Assembly (NCBI GenBank): GCA_028378565.1
Contig: JAONMX010000012.1
Coordinates: forward strand, 1-38,377
From: Bacteriovoracaceae bacterium
GTDB lineage: Bacteria > Bdellovibrionota > Bacteriovoracia > Bacteriovoracales > Bacteriovoracaceae
Direction of reading: 5' to 3'
DNA length: 38,377 nucleotides
Part shown: positions 15,776 to 23,091 of the stretch, one piece after another
Numbering within the stretch: position 1 is the stretch's first letter
Layout: each line of letters starts with the position of its first letter
Notes under the pieces: model-generated
Databases searched by the model: none
What the model saw: the letters and a program-made list of their open reading frames with translations, nothing else
Told to the model about the DNA's origin: nothing
Translations under genes and position numbers: made by a program

Positions 15776-17239
15776 TCATTTTTCGATTGTGATGATGGCA
15801 ATGACTTTCTTGTAGGTCTCTACTCCACCAGTTGAAGTAAATAACTTTCCTAATAATGGAATTTTCGAAAGGTAGGGGAGCTGGCTTATCTCATCACCTG
15901 TGGATATATAACCAATATTGAATATTTTTGTGGGGATTCCTTCTTTAAGGGAAATGGAACTTTGTTGTTTACTGCCAGAGATAACATTATTAACAGCAGG
16001 TCTCGAGAACTCAGTGTTGTAATCGATAATAAAATGTTCACCAATCTTTTTAAGTTTTATTTTAAATTTAAGACCTGTGAATTTCCATTGTTGTTGAAAG
16101 CCAGACTGATTATTTCCTACCTGAAAGGGGATATCACTTCCAATCTCTATATTTACCTCTTTGTCTTCACGAATTGTTATCTCAGGCCTTGCAAGTGTAG
16201 AGTAGCTGATATGCTTATTGTTTAATAGGATTGAATTATTCTCATAGAGACTTTCGCTACTGTTGAAGATGGAACTCAAACTTCCTTGTAACTTATCCAA
16301 TCCAAGTTTAAATTCTCGGGAGTCACTGTTTTCAAGTTGAATGACTTTCATTTTCAATCGATAATGACTTAAGGAAATAGAAGAAGAGTTTCTTATAAAA
16401 TTAATAGAGTACTTCTTCTTGAGCAATTGAAATAACGGTTTATCAATATTCTTATAAAAACAATTAATATATAAGAGATCCATTTCACATTTTGTCTCAT
16501 CATAATTATTTTTTAAAAAGTAATAATATATTTCTGCTAAGATCTTCTTTCTAAGCTTATCTTCAACGAGGAGATTGTGTTTAAATTTCTTCTTCTTTAA
16601 AAAGGATGTGATTTTTAGATAATCATTAAGATTTGTAATAACCCCCTCTAGTATTAAGTTATTCTTTTGTTGTGCAAGGAGCTTCTTATTTGAGAGAGAG
16701 TTCTTTAATTTTACAATCTCCAGTTGCTGTCTTTTTGAGATAATGTAGACATTGAAGCTTTCCTCTGGCCTCCCTTTTGTAAAAACTTGAACTTGGCTAT
16801 ATCCCAACATTTTGCCTTTTAATAAGAGAGTGCTCTCTCGTTTTCGGTACTTACTACTGATGACCTCCTTATTCCCAATGATGTACTTTCCTGGGGGAGG
16901 GATTTTAAGCTTGAATACTTCACCTCTACCGATGACTATGTCTGTCATTTTAGGACTTTTTGCAACGGGTTTTCCAATACTTATGATAAAAGCCATAAGG
17001 ATGGTTTTGACAAATGTCCTATTAATAGGTAGATATGACTGCTTAGTTATCGTGATAAGAAAAGAAAATGACTTTTTGAAGTGATTGAGGAGATATAAAA
17101 TGGTTTCAAATACTAGAGTTACAAGAAACAAAAGAAACGCTAAAAAAACTAAAATGGGTAAAAGAAGAAAGGCAGCAAATAACACTAAGGGTTCAACTCC
17201 TAAGTTTGCTATCCACCCTGATAAGTAATTTTTAAACAT
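15776..17239 (-). CDS. CpaC/RcpA-type outer-membrane secretin
   Basis: 487 residues from the ATG at 17239 (AAGGA 6 nt before; an upstream GTG at 17263 has no ribosome site). A pilus-secretin N-terminal domain occupies about residues 98-165 (IVIGRGEVFKLKIPPPG ... LLLKGKMLGYSQVQV), followed by a linker and the secretin beta domain. The end has the secretin hallmark LPYLSKIPLLGKLF and a final strand KVIAIITIEK. It is expected to form the outer-membrane gate for the Flp pilus. Odd points: about 90 residues with one long hydrophobic stretch (18-50) and a second (76-90) precede the first domain, where a plain signal peptide is expected, and the middle region is Lys-rich and diverged. Confidence 0.82.
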   Translation of the reverse strand: MFKNYLSGWIANLGVEPLVLFAAFLLLPILVFLAFLLFLVTLVFETILYLLNHFKKSFSFLITITKQSYLPINRTFVKTILMAFIISIGKPVAKSPKMTDIVIGRGEVFKLKIPPPGKYIIGNKEVISSKYRKRESTLLLKGKMLGYSQVQVFTKGRPEESFNVYIISKRQQLEIVKLKNSLSNKKLLAQQKNNLILEGVITNLNDYLKITSFLKKKKFKHNLLVEDKLRKKILAEIYYYFLKNNYDETKCEMDLLYINCFYKNIDKPLFQLLKKKYSINFIRNSSSISLSHYRLKMKVIQLENSDSREFKLGLDKLQGSLSSIFNSSESLYENNSILLNNKHISYSTLARPEITIREDKEVNIEIGSDIPFQVGNNQSGFQQQWKFTGLKFKIKLKKIGEHFIIDYNTEFSRPAVNNVISGSKQQSSISLKEGIPTKIFNIGYISTGDEISQLPYLSKIPLLGKLFTSTGGVETYKKVIAIITIEK

Positions 17240-17256
17240 AGTTATCCTTATATATA

Positions 17257-17280
17257 AGCTCACAGACGTGGGCTTTTTTT
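17257..17280 (+). terminator. Terminator-like hairpin facing against the Tad operon
   Basis: AGCTCAC (17257-17263), loop AGAC, GTGGGCT (17268-17274), then a T run to 17280 on the plus strand. The 7-bp stem has one G-T pair in plus-strand RNA, which becomes a C/A mismatch in minus-strand RNA, and the T tract is only on the plus strand. All genes here are on the minus strand, so it would stop antisense transcription. Confidence 0.6.
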
Positions 17281-17560
17281 AGTTTAAGTACCCGCTAATC
17301 ATTTTTTCTAGTAATACAGGTTTCATATTAAGAACTTGGATTTCATCTTTAAGGCATAAGTGAAGAACACTCGTTGTGTCACCAGCTGAGCATTCTGAAA
17401 CTCTATTCCACTGAATAAATTTTTCAGGAACTTGGTACTGTTCACGAATATGCTTTTCTAGAAAAACTTTATTATCAGTCTGGCTTGATAGGTAATCAAT
17501 TTTTATGATTGGCCTTGCTTGGATTGTTGATAGAAGTAAAAAGCTAAAAAATAATTTCAT
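17279..17560 (-). CDS. Small exported protein of the Tad operon
   Basis: 93 residues with a signal peptide (MKLFFSFLLLSTIQA, cleavage about residue 15) and two Cys (in SECSAGD and HLCLKDE) that may pair in the periplasm. It starts 17 nt inside the preceding CpaB-like gene behind AGGAG, so it is clearly meant to be translated. It lies between the CpaB-like and CpaC-like genes. Tad operons often carry small accessory lipoproteins or periplasmic proteins here (RcpB, pilotin-like), and that role is a guess from position. No family recognised. Confidence 0.7.
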   Translation of the reverse strand: MKLFFSFLLLSTIQARPIIKIDYLSSQTDNKVFLEKHIREQYQVPEKFIQWNRVSECSAGDTTSVLHLCLKDEIQVLNMKPVLLEKMISGYLN

Positions 17561-18053
17561 TTGAAGTCTCCTGAGGTTTTGTATTGTTTATTTTTGAGTG
17601 ACTTAACACCATTGGAAATATCTTAAATGTCTCTTCTTTTTCAAATAACTTTGAAAGAAGTTTTTCTGAAACCTCTAGTGTTACCTGATAATAGTTTGAG
17701 CTACTCATATCTTCGATTTTGCTAAGCTCGATAAGGTAAGCCTCTCTAATGATCACTTGGCTCTTTGAAATGATATTCACTTTGGAACCACTAGGGCTCT
17801 CAAGTGGAATATAGATACGAGCATTGATTGTGACCCTCTTATAACCAACCTTTGGAGAGTATTGTGTTTTCTTGATGGGTTTGATGTCTGTACTGTTGAG
17901 ATAAAGAGATATTTGGTATGACAGAATATTGGATAATATAAAGAAAACAATTAGCTTCGCTAACTTTATCTTATCAAGAGCTTTGTTTTCGTTAAAGAGT
18001 GAGTTATTTCCAATGACTGATAAATTCTCTTGTTTCGGTTGAGTAGCTTTCAT
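17544..18053 (-). CDS. CpaB/RcpC-like pilus assembly protein
   Basis: 169 residues. After a polar N terminus of about 30 residues comes one membrane helix (AKLIVFFILSNILSYQISL), then an extracytoplasmic domain with the CpaB/RcpC pattern: a basic-hydrophobic start GYKRVTINARIYIP, a G-S-K-V-N-I-I strand where CpaB has G-D-x-V-D-V, an alternating segment IIREAYLIEL, and YYQVTLEVSEKLLSKLF, equivalent to the 'values at which the domain is read by position' strand-helix of RcpC. It lacks an obvious SAF domain and is shorter than usual (about 260-300). Gene order, just before the secretin, supports the call. ATG preceded by AAAGG. Confidence 0.6.
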   Translation of the reverse strand: MKATQPKQENLSVIGNNSLFNENKALDKIKLAKLIVFFILSNILSYQISLYLNSTDIKPIKKTQYSPKVGYKRVTINARIYIPLESPSGSKVNIISKSQVIIREAYLIELSKIEDMSSSNYYQVTLEVSEKLLSKLFEKEETFKIFPMVLSHSKINNTKPQETSNEIIF

Positions 18054-18243
18054 AAAATACCTTTGTTATTTTGAACTGCCATAGAGTGATACTAAGGAAG
18101 ATGGTAAGCCAGAGAGTACACTCGAGAGTAATTTCTCCTCTTCGTGTGAAAAAATAAGATCTCCTTTTACATATTCTATTTTTACATTTAGCTTGAAGGC
18201 CCTCTTTATAAGAGTGCTGTTTGTGAAAATTTTTGTTGTCCAC
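18004..18243 (-). CDS. Probable TadE-like pseudopilin, out of frame across its neighbours
   Basis: 79 residues starting at GTG (18243) behind a strong AAAAGGAG with 6-nt spacing. After a basic leader the sequence reads RRG then EITLECTLWLTIFLSITLW: Gly at the processing position, Glu at +5 and an unbroken hydrophobic helix, the type IV/TadE prepilin pattern. The tail (FKITKVFYESYSTETREF) is the amphipathic continuation expected of such proteins. The gene lies in another frame over the last 178 nt of the TadG-like gene and 50 nt into the CpaB-like gene, so it may be genuine overlapping coding or a coincidental open frame. The ribosome site and the prepilin motif together favour a real gene. 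Confidence 0.45.
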   Translation of the reverse strand: MDNKNFHKQHSYKEGLQAKCKNRICKRRSYFFTRRGEITLECTLWLTIFLSITLWQFKITKVFYESYSTETREFISHWK

Positions 18244-18725
18244 TTTTTACTCCTTTTAATGGCCAGATCATTCTCTCGCTTTAAAGTAAGCTTCTTCAGG
18301 GTCTTATAAGGAAACTTAAGTAAGCCACGAATCGAGAACTTCAAGTCACACCCTTCCAAAAAGAAATTCTTACTCAAAAAATAATAGAGGATGGCATTTT
18401 GCGAGAGCTTTGAGACTTTAATTGTCACTCTCGCAACTTTCACCATTGGAGTTAAGAGAAAAGGTTTTGCCACTAAGATAGTTTTATTTAAGAGATCAAT
18501 CTTTTTATCTGTATCTTTATAAAGCTTTTCTATGCTTTTTAAACAAAGGTAAGTATGCCTACGGACTTTATTTTCTTTGTGTATGAGTAGTCCCTGATGG
18601 CAGAGGATTATAGTAAAGGCGAATAGAATAAGAACAAACGTTATTCCAAGCCCCGCTAAACTTCCATCATTTTTAGTAGCTGTACTTTTTAAAAAGGCGA
18701 AAATCTTTATAGATGCTAATAACAT
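18066..18725 (-). CDS. TadG/TadE-like pseudopilin
   Basis: 219 residues from the ATG at 18725, behind AAGGA with 5-nt spacing; the GTG at 18761 is less likely. Leader then KNDG followed by SLAGLGITFVLILFAFTII: a Gly before a hydrophobic helix in the position where TadE/TadG-type proteins are cut, although no Glu stands at +5. After the helix comes a basic, helical ectodomain of about 160 residues with two Cys. TadE/G proteins are minor subunits involved in pilus initiation or attachment. It overlaps the upstream small gene by 53 nt, and its last 178 nt carry another open frame (18004-18243). Confidence 0.6.
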   Translation of the reverse strand: MLLASIKIFAFLKSTATKNDGSLAGLGITFVLILFAFTIILCHQGLLIHKENKVRRHTYLCLKSIEKLYKDTDKKIDLLNKTILVAKPFLLTPMVKVARVTIKVSKLSQNAILYYFLSKNFFLEGCDLKFSIRGLLKFPYKTLKKLTLKRENDLAIKRSKKWTTKIFTNSTLIKRAFKLNVKIEYVKGDLIFSHEEEKLLSSVLSGLPSSLVSLYGSSK

Positions 18726-18948
18726 GAGTATCCTTATCTTCATCTTTGTGTTTCTTGGCACTGACCTTAGAATGACAAAAACCTTTTAAGACGAGTTCGC
18801 TTTTATCTGTTGAGATTAATTTAGTAAGTAGTTCTGTTTCAATCAGCCTCTCTTTTTGTAAACAAGAGACATATTCATAGAAATTTACGGATTGTTGAAA
18901 AACCATGAATAGGAGAGAAATAGAAAATACATACTTTAATAAGCTCAT
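18673..18948 (-). CDS. Small membrane-anchored protein after flp
   Basis: 91 residues whose ATG overlaps the flp stop codon as TAATG, so translation is coupled to flp. An N-terminal hydrophobic helix (residues 4-20, LKYVFSISLLFMVFQQS) is followed by a polar ectodomain with two Cys (SCLQKE, GFCHSKV) and a basic tail. There is no Gly-Glu prepilin pattern, so it may be an anchored or secreted assembly factor or a diverged minor pilin (TadF-like). Family unknown. Confidence 0.65.
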   Translation of the reverse strand: MSLLKYVFSISLLFMVFQQSVNFYEYVSCLQKERLIETELLTKLISTDKSELVLKGFCHSKVSAKKHKDEDKDTHVISIYKDFRLFKKYSY

Positions 18949-19127
18949 TACTTTATCTCTTTAACGACCTTTTCCTTCATATTCGAGATTCTCTTGTTGA
19001 TGACCTGTCCGAACTCCTTGACTGTCATAAGGGCAAATATACCAATTAGACTGCTGAGAATGAGATACTCCATAATTCCTTGGCCTTTATTGTCTTTGAT
19101 TACCTTTTTCGCTTTGATTAGTCGCAT
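18948..19127 (-). CDS. flp: Flp-type major pilin
   Basis: 59 residues, identified by translating the minus strand from the ATG at 19127, which follows AAAGGAGG closely. The sequence begins MRLIKAKKVIKDNKG and continues QGIMEYLILSSLIGIFALM: the prepilin cut after Gly15 leaves Gln at +1, and the Glu5-Tyr6 pair is the hallmark of Flp pilins. The helix then runs into a polar amphipathic tail (EFGQVINKRISNMKEKV). Length and layout match Flp pilins of 50-70 residues. First gene of the tad-like operon, stop overlapping the next ATG. The prepilin peptidase needed to process it is not in the window. Confidence 0.9.
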   Translation of the reverse strand: MRLIKAKKVIKDNKGQGIMEYLILSSLIGIFALMTVKEFGQVINKRISNMKEKVVKEIK

Positions 19128-19238
19128 AGGACCTCCTTTCTTGAGCAGATATTGGTTTTAATAGCGAATAAAGTCGACTAAATGAGTTAGATATTTCACA
19201 GATGAAATGACTGACCAAATTTTCCTAAGTAAAAAGTT

Positions 19239-19266
19239 TTGCACTTCTAAAAAATGCCATTAGAAT
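19239..19266 (+). promoter_or_regulatory. Promoter placing the TSS at the ATG (leaderless)
   Basis: TTGCAC (19239-19244), 16-nt spacer, TAGAAT (19261-19266), then AATAAT and the ATG at 19273. The predicted start is the A of the ATG, and no Shine-Dalgarno is present. It drives the SPOR gene and lies in the divergent region with flp. Confidence 0.55.
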
Positions 19267-19272
19267 AATAAT

Positions 19273-19974
19273 ATGGATGAGAAAACAAAGCTTTACGTCT
19301 TTGCTAAAAAAGAAGTAGCACTAATTTTTATTTTTATGATTCTGATTTCCTCAACGGCCTTTGTATTCGGCTTTAAGCTAGGGAAAGGGTACACTTTTAC
19401 GGATCAAGGCTTCATGCCAATTGATCGTCAAAATGTGGATATCCTTAGTAAGAAAGAAGAGAGTGTTCAGAAGATTACTGACCAAAATAAGGAAGGAAAG
19501 CTTGAAGTTAATCAAGAAGACTTCCAAAAAAGGTTAGAAGAGAGAATCAATCAAGAGTTAAATCAAGAAGGAAGTGCAGAAAAAGCACCGGTAGAAGAAT
19601 CAGCAGCTCCTCAAGAAAAAAAAAATGAACCTGTGAGCGAGACTAGACCAATCGAGCCAGCTACATCGTTAAATGATCAGGCTCCTAGTGATAATGACCA
19701 GAATACTTCATTAACATCTAGTGACACTTACTCAGGTAAGTATACAATTCAGCTTGGAAGTCATAGAAGTCTAAAAGAAGCAGAAGAATTTGCTGCAGGT
19801 TTTAAGTATAGAGGATATATTCCTATTATTAATGGAGTTGATATTCCTGGAAGAGGGGTATGGTACAGAGTATCTCTAGGGGTCTTTGGAACTATTACTG
19901 AAGCAAAGGAATATGTTGCCAAGGAAAATTCTCTTTTCCAAGGTCAGGATTATGTACTTGTTCGTTTTGAATAA
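19273..19974 (+). CDS. SPOR-domain inner-membrane protein
   Basis: 233 residues. A short cytoplasmic N terminus and one membrane helix (about residues 14-36, ALIFIFMILISSTAFVFGF) are followed by a long acidic, Glu/Pro/Gln/Ser-rich linker (about 55-150). The C-terminal SPOR domain (about 155-233) has the usual strand pattern: YTIQLGSHRSLKEAEEFAAG, then GVWYRVSLGVFGTITEAKEYV. SPOR domains bind glycan strands stripped of stem peptides at the division septum, so a role in division or wall remodelling is likely. The overall plan resembles FtsN/DedD, without sequence evidence for orthology. Followed 46 nt later by the mannose-1-phosphate guanylyltransferase gene. Confidence 0.85.
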   Translation: MDEKTKLYVFAKKEVALIFIFMILISSTAFVFGFKLGKGYTFTDQGFMPIDRQNVDILSKKEESVQKITDQNKEGKLEVNQEDFQKRLEERINQELNQEGSAEKAPVEESAAPQEKKNEPVSETRPIEPATSLNDQAPSDNDQNTSLTSSDTYSGKYTIQLGSHRSLKEAEEFAAGFKYRGYIPIINGVDIPGRGVWYRVSLGVFGTITEAKEYVAKENSLFQGQDYVLVRFE

Positions 19975-20020
19975 GTAATTCAAGCTTGATACAATCATTA
20001 TAAATTCAAAGGAAAAGACT

Positions 20021-21100
20021 ATGATTGAATCTCATTTATATGCTGTTGTTATGGCCGGTGGACAAGGGACACGGTTTTGGCCTGAGTCTTATTCTAAAAG
20101 ACCGAAGCAATATTTATCATTAGTTGGTAAGGATTCTCTATTAACGACTACATTAAATCGCTTCGATTCATTAGTATCAAAAGATAAAAGATATGTGGTT
20201 ACAGTAAAAGAACAGGAAGGGCTCGCTAGTGAATGTTCTAACGGCGCTATTGCTGAGGACGGCCTTGTCTTTGAACCTAGTGGAAGAAATACAGCTCCAT
20301 GTATCTTATTGGCCATGGCCCACTTATTAGCAAAGGGTGCAAGTGAAAATGATGTAATGGCCATTGTTCCTTCAGATCATGTGATTTTAAATGAAAAGGG
20401 TTTTCAAGAGTCATTGAGACGTGCTTCTCAAGCAGCGGTTAAACAATCAAAGATTGTAACAATTGGAATTAAGCCAAATTTTTCTCACACTGGTTATGGA
20501 TATATTCATAGGGGTAGTGAAGCTTCTGAAAATACTTTTTGTGTTGAGGCCTTTAAAGAAAAGCCAAATAAGGAAGTAGCAACAGAATATTTAAAAACAG
20601 GGGAGTACCTGTGGAATGCAGGGATGTTTGTTTCAACTATTAAGACTTTAGTCGAAGAGTTTTCAAAACATGCTCCTGATATATTTACTCACTTTAGTGA
20701 ATTAAAAGAATCAATTGGTGACTTTGCAAAAACATCAGAGGTATATGGCAAAATTCCTGCGGAGAGTATTGATTATGCCATTATGGAAAAAAGCTCTGAA
20801 GTATTGGTGACTCCTGCTGATTTTGACTGGAATGATTTAGGAAGCTGGGATGCTCTTGAGTCAGTAGTTGAAAAGAAAGAAAATAATGTAATTATTGGTG
20901 AGAGAGATTTTTACTTTCAAAACTCTAAGAATAATATTGTCTTTGCCCCAAAGAAGTTTGTTGGTTTGGTAAATGTGAATGACATGATTGTGATATCAAA
21001 TGATAATGTTACTGTTGTATTACCAAAGAGTGACTCTCAAAAAGTAAAAGATATAGTGACAGCAATTAAAGAAAAGAAAGATCTACAAGATTTAATCTAG
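20021..21100 (+). CDS. manC: Mannose-1-phosphate guanylyltransferase
   Basis: 359 residues, the short form without the C-terminal phosphomannose isomerase domain of E. coli ManC/AlgA (about 480). Motifs: nucleotide-binding loop MAGGQGTRFWPESYSKRPKQ near residues 11-30, the FEPSGRNTAPC segment, a VPSDH metal and base site, the FKEKP sugar-phosphate motif and WNAGMF. The enzyme makes GDP-mannose from GTP and mannose 1-phosphate for polysaccharide or LPS sugars. Good ribosome site (AAAGGAAAA). Its tail overlaps the convergent START-domain gene by 9 nt. Confidence 0.93.
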   Translation: MIESHLYAVVMAGGQGTRFWPESYSKRPKQYLSLVGKDSLLTTTLNRFDSLVSKDKRYVVTVKEQEGLASECSNGAIAEDGLVFEPSGRNTAPCILLAMAHLLAKGASENDVMAIVPSDHVILNEKGFQESLRRASQAAVKQSKIVTIGIKPNFSHTGYGYIHRGSEASENTFCVEAFKEKPNKEVATEYLKTGEYLWNAGMFVSTIKTLVEEFSKHAPDIFTHFSELKESIGDFAKTSEVYGKIPAESIDYAIMEKSSEVLVTPADFDWNDLGSWDALESVVEKKENNVIIGERDFYFQNSKNNIVFAPKKFVGLVNVNDMIVISNDNVTVVLPKSDSQKVKDIVTAIKEKKDLQDLI

Positions 21101-21748
21101 AAATTTTAATTTTTTATATTTCTCAAGGACGACAATATCTTTTTTGGCCAACTGTTTTGTTAGATTGGCAAACATCTTATATGGCCATTTGGCCTGAACC
21201 ATATTAACGATCCATGTTGGAATATTTCCTTTGAAGTCTGTAAGAAGTGTTACTTGAAAAAATGATTTATTTGGTCCGATGTAGCGAATATAAACATTGC
21301 CCATATGAGTGTTTCCACGTACGTAGTCTGGGTTTAGTGGATAGTCTTTATGTTCAACAGATTTGATTTCAATTAAAATACTTTTTTCTTTTTTATTGTG
21401 AATACCATTTGTTGAAATAATGAAAGCACGGTCATAGAAAGGCCAAGGGCTATCGTAAAGAGCATATTCTATTCGATCATACTCACTTGTTTCTTCGATG
21501 ACTTTACCTACAAGAAGTTTAGGAACCCATTCTTTCTTTCTCTTAGTGTCTGCAATAACGGTAAGAATTTTTTCAGCAGAGTAGTTGAGAATTGTTTGGG
21601 CCTTAATAGGAACAATTCCTGTTTGTTCATGAACTTTGGCACTAAAAACTTTGATATTTTCTCTTTCCTCTTTTAGCTCCCAAGTAAAGTCCTCCGCCGT
21701 TAAGGCAAAAGTACTAGTGCAGAGTAGAGATAAGAGAAAGATTTTCAT
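21092..21748 (-). CDS. Exported START-domain (lipid-binding fold) protein
   Basis: 218 residues with a signal peptide (about 1-16, FLLSLLCTSTFA). The remainder follows the START/SRPBCC helix-grip fold: WELKEERENIKVFSAKV at the start, ILTVIADTKRKKEWVP, YALYDSPWPFYDRAFII, and a last helix WIVNMVQAKWPYKMFANLTKQL. Comparable bacterial START proteins are periplasmic; a hydrophobic ligand is expected but unknown. It is 4 nt downstream of purB and probably cotranscribed. Tail-to-tail overlap with manC. Confidence 0.8.
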   Translation of the reverse strand: MKIFLLSLLCTSTFALTAEDFTWELKEERENIKVFSAKVHEQTGIVPIKAQTILNYSAEKILTVIADTKRKKEWVPKLLVGKVIEETSEYDRIEYALYDSPWPFYDRAFIISTNGIHNKKEKSILIEIKSVEHKDYPLNPDYVRGNTHMGNVYIRYIGPNKSFFQVTLLTDFKGNIPTWIVNMVQAKWPYKMFANLTKQLAKKDIVVLEKYKKLKFLD

Positions 21749-21752
21749 TCTC

Positions 21753-23072
21753 TTATTCTACCAAAGGATAGATTTTTAGCGAGCGTGAAAATACAGAATC
21801 TGAGTGTTTTAAGAAAATATTTTTAATTTCTTCGAATGTTGGAACAGGAAGATCAAGTTCATAACCGGCTTCTTTACTCAGGCTTATGATTTTCTCTCTG
21901 ATGGCCTTTGGATCATTGGTTTGTCCGCCAGCAAAAGAGGCTTCTTGAACCCAGTAGTAAAGTTCTTCTCTTTTTACATCTGTGAGTTCAATCAGTTTAT
22001 GAAGATAGTAGCTGCTTAAGTATGAGTTTTGATTTTTTACTTTTTGTTCAATAACCTCATTGTGAAAAACGAGATCTCTCACTGTATCGGCCAGTCGATC
22101 TAAAGAGTAGAGAAGGACTCCTAAATTATCTGGTAAGTACATTCTTTCGGTAGAGCTGTGACTGATATCTCTTTCATGCCAGAGAACAATATTTTCAAGG
22201 GCAATAGAGACATGAGACTTTAGCATTCTTGCCATACCCGTAAGATTCTCGCCAGAGATAGGGTTCTTCTTATGAGGCATGGTAGAAGATCCTTTCTGAC
22301 CTTTTTTAAAGCCTTCGTGAAGTTCCGCAATATCTGAATGATGTAAGTGTCTAATCTCAACACATAATCTTTCTATGGCGGCGGCACAGAGAGCGTTGAT
22401 ATTAACAAGCTTGGCAACTCTATCCCTAGGGATAACTTGAGTGCTTAGTGGTTCAACTTTTAATTGAAGTGAGTCAGCAGCTTTTTGCTCAAGCTCTGGA
22501 GTTAAGATGGTGTAGTTTCCAACAGCTCCTGAGAATTGAATAGTAAGTTCTTCGTTATAAAACTCGACAAGGTCTTGATAGCGTCTTGCAAATTCATTGT
22601 AATGGCCAAGAAGTTTTTGGCCGAAGCTCATTGGTTCCGCGTACATTCCGTGACTTCGTCCCATGGTAGCGATGTCTTTCATTTCCACAGCTCTACTATG
22701 GAGTTCATTTAAGAGTCTCTTAAAAGCAGGAAAGATAAGGTCTAAAGAGTGTTTCAGTTGAAGGGTCATGGCCGAGTCAATGATGTCACTTGAGGTAACC
22801 CCAAAATGAAAATACTTACCTTCTTCAGCGGTTAGGTTCTCGGTAATACTGGTACAAAAGGCGATAACATCATGACGGGTGGTCTTTTCAATCTCGTTAA
22901 TTCTATCCACGTTAACTTTGGACTTTTTTCGAATATTTTCCGCAACACCAACAGGAACTTTGTCTCCTTCAAGTGCTTTGAGAATGGCGAGCTCAACATC
23001 TAGAAATGCTTCATAGCGTCCTTGTTCGGTCCATATTTGTGAGAGTTCTGGGCGGTCATAACGTGGGATCAT
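21753..23072 (-). CDS. purB: Adenylosuccinate lyase
   Basis: 439 residues, close to the usual 430-460. Family signatures: FHFGVTSSDIIDSAMTLQL (substrate loop with His and Thr/Ser), a GRSHGMYAEP stretch with the catalytic His, and the flexible loop GSSTMPHKKNP at about 261-271 whose Ser is the catalytic base. It cleaves SAICAR and adenylosuccinate, releasing fumarate, in purine and AMP synthesis. GGAGT stands before the ATG. It lies between an envelope protein gene and a START-domain gene, with no other pur gene around. Confidence 0.97.
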   Translation of the reverse strand: MIPRYDRPELSQIWTEQGRYEAFLDVELAILKALEGDKVPVGVAENIRKKSKVNVDRINEIEKTTRHDVIAFCTSITENLTAEEGKYFHFGVTSSDIIDSAMTLQLKHSLDLIFPAFKRLLNELHSRAVEMKDIATMGRSHGMYAEPMSFGQKLLGHYNEFARRYQDLVEFYNEELTIQFSGAVGNYTILTPELEQKAADSLQLKVEPLSTQVIPRDRVAKLVNINALCAAAIERLCVEIRHLHHSDIAELHEGFKKGQKGSSTMPHKKNPISGENLTGMARMLKSHVSIALENIVLWHERDISHSSTERMYLPDNLGVLLYSLDRLADTVRDLVFHNEVIEQKVKNQNSYLSSYYLHKLIELTDVKREELYYWVQEASFAGGQTNDPKAIREKIISLSKEAGYELDLPVPTFEEIKNIFLKHSDSVFSRSLKIYPLVE

Positions 23073-23091
23073 TAGTTACTCCTTATATTAT

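Noticed and set aside
15776-15779. ATG at 15779 overlapping the secretin stop as the cpaF-type start
   Set aside because: No ribosome site precedes it, whereas the ATG at 15764 has AAAGGAG at 5 nt.
16812-17084. 90-codon plus-strand frame with a hydrophobic character
   Set aside because: Antisense to the secretin N-terminal domain, whose family pattern is clear; the hydrophobicity mirrors the opposite strand.
18726-18761. GTG at 18761 as the start of the TadG-like gene
   Set aside because: The ATG at 18725 has a well-spaced AAGGA; the extra 12 residues add nothing recognisable.
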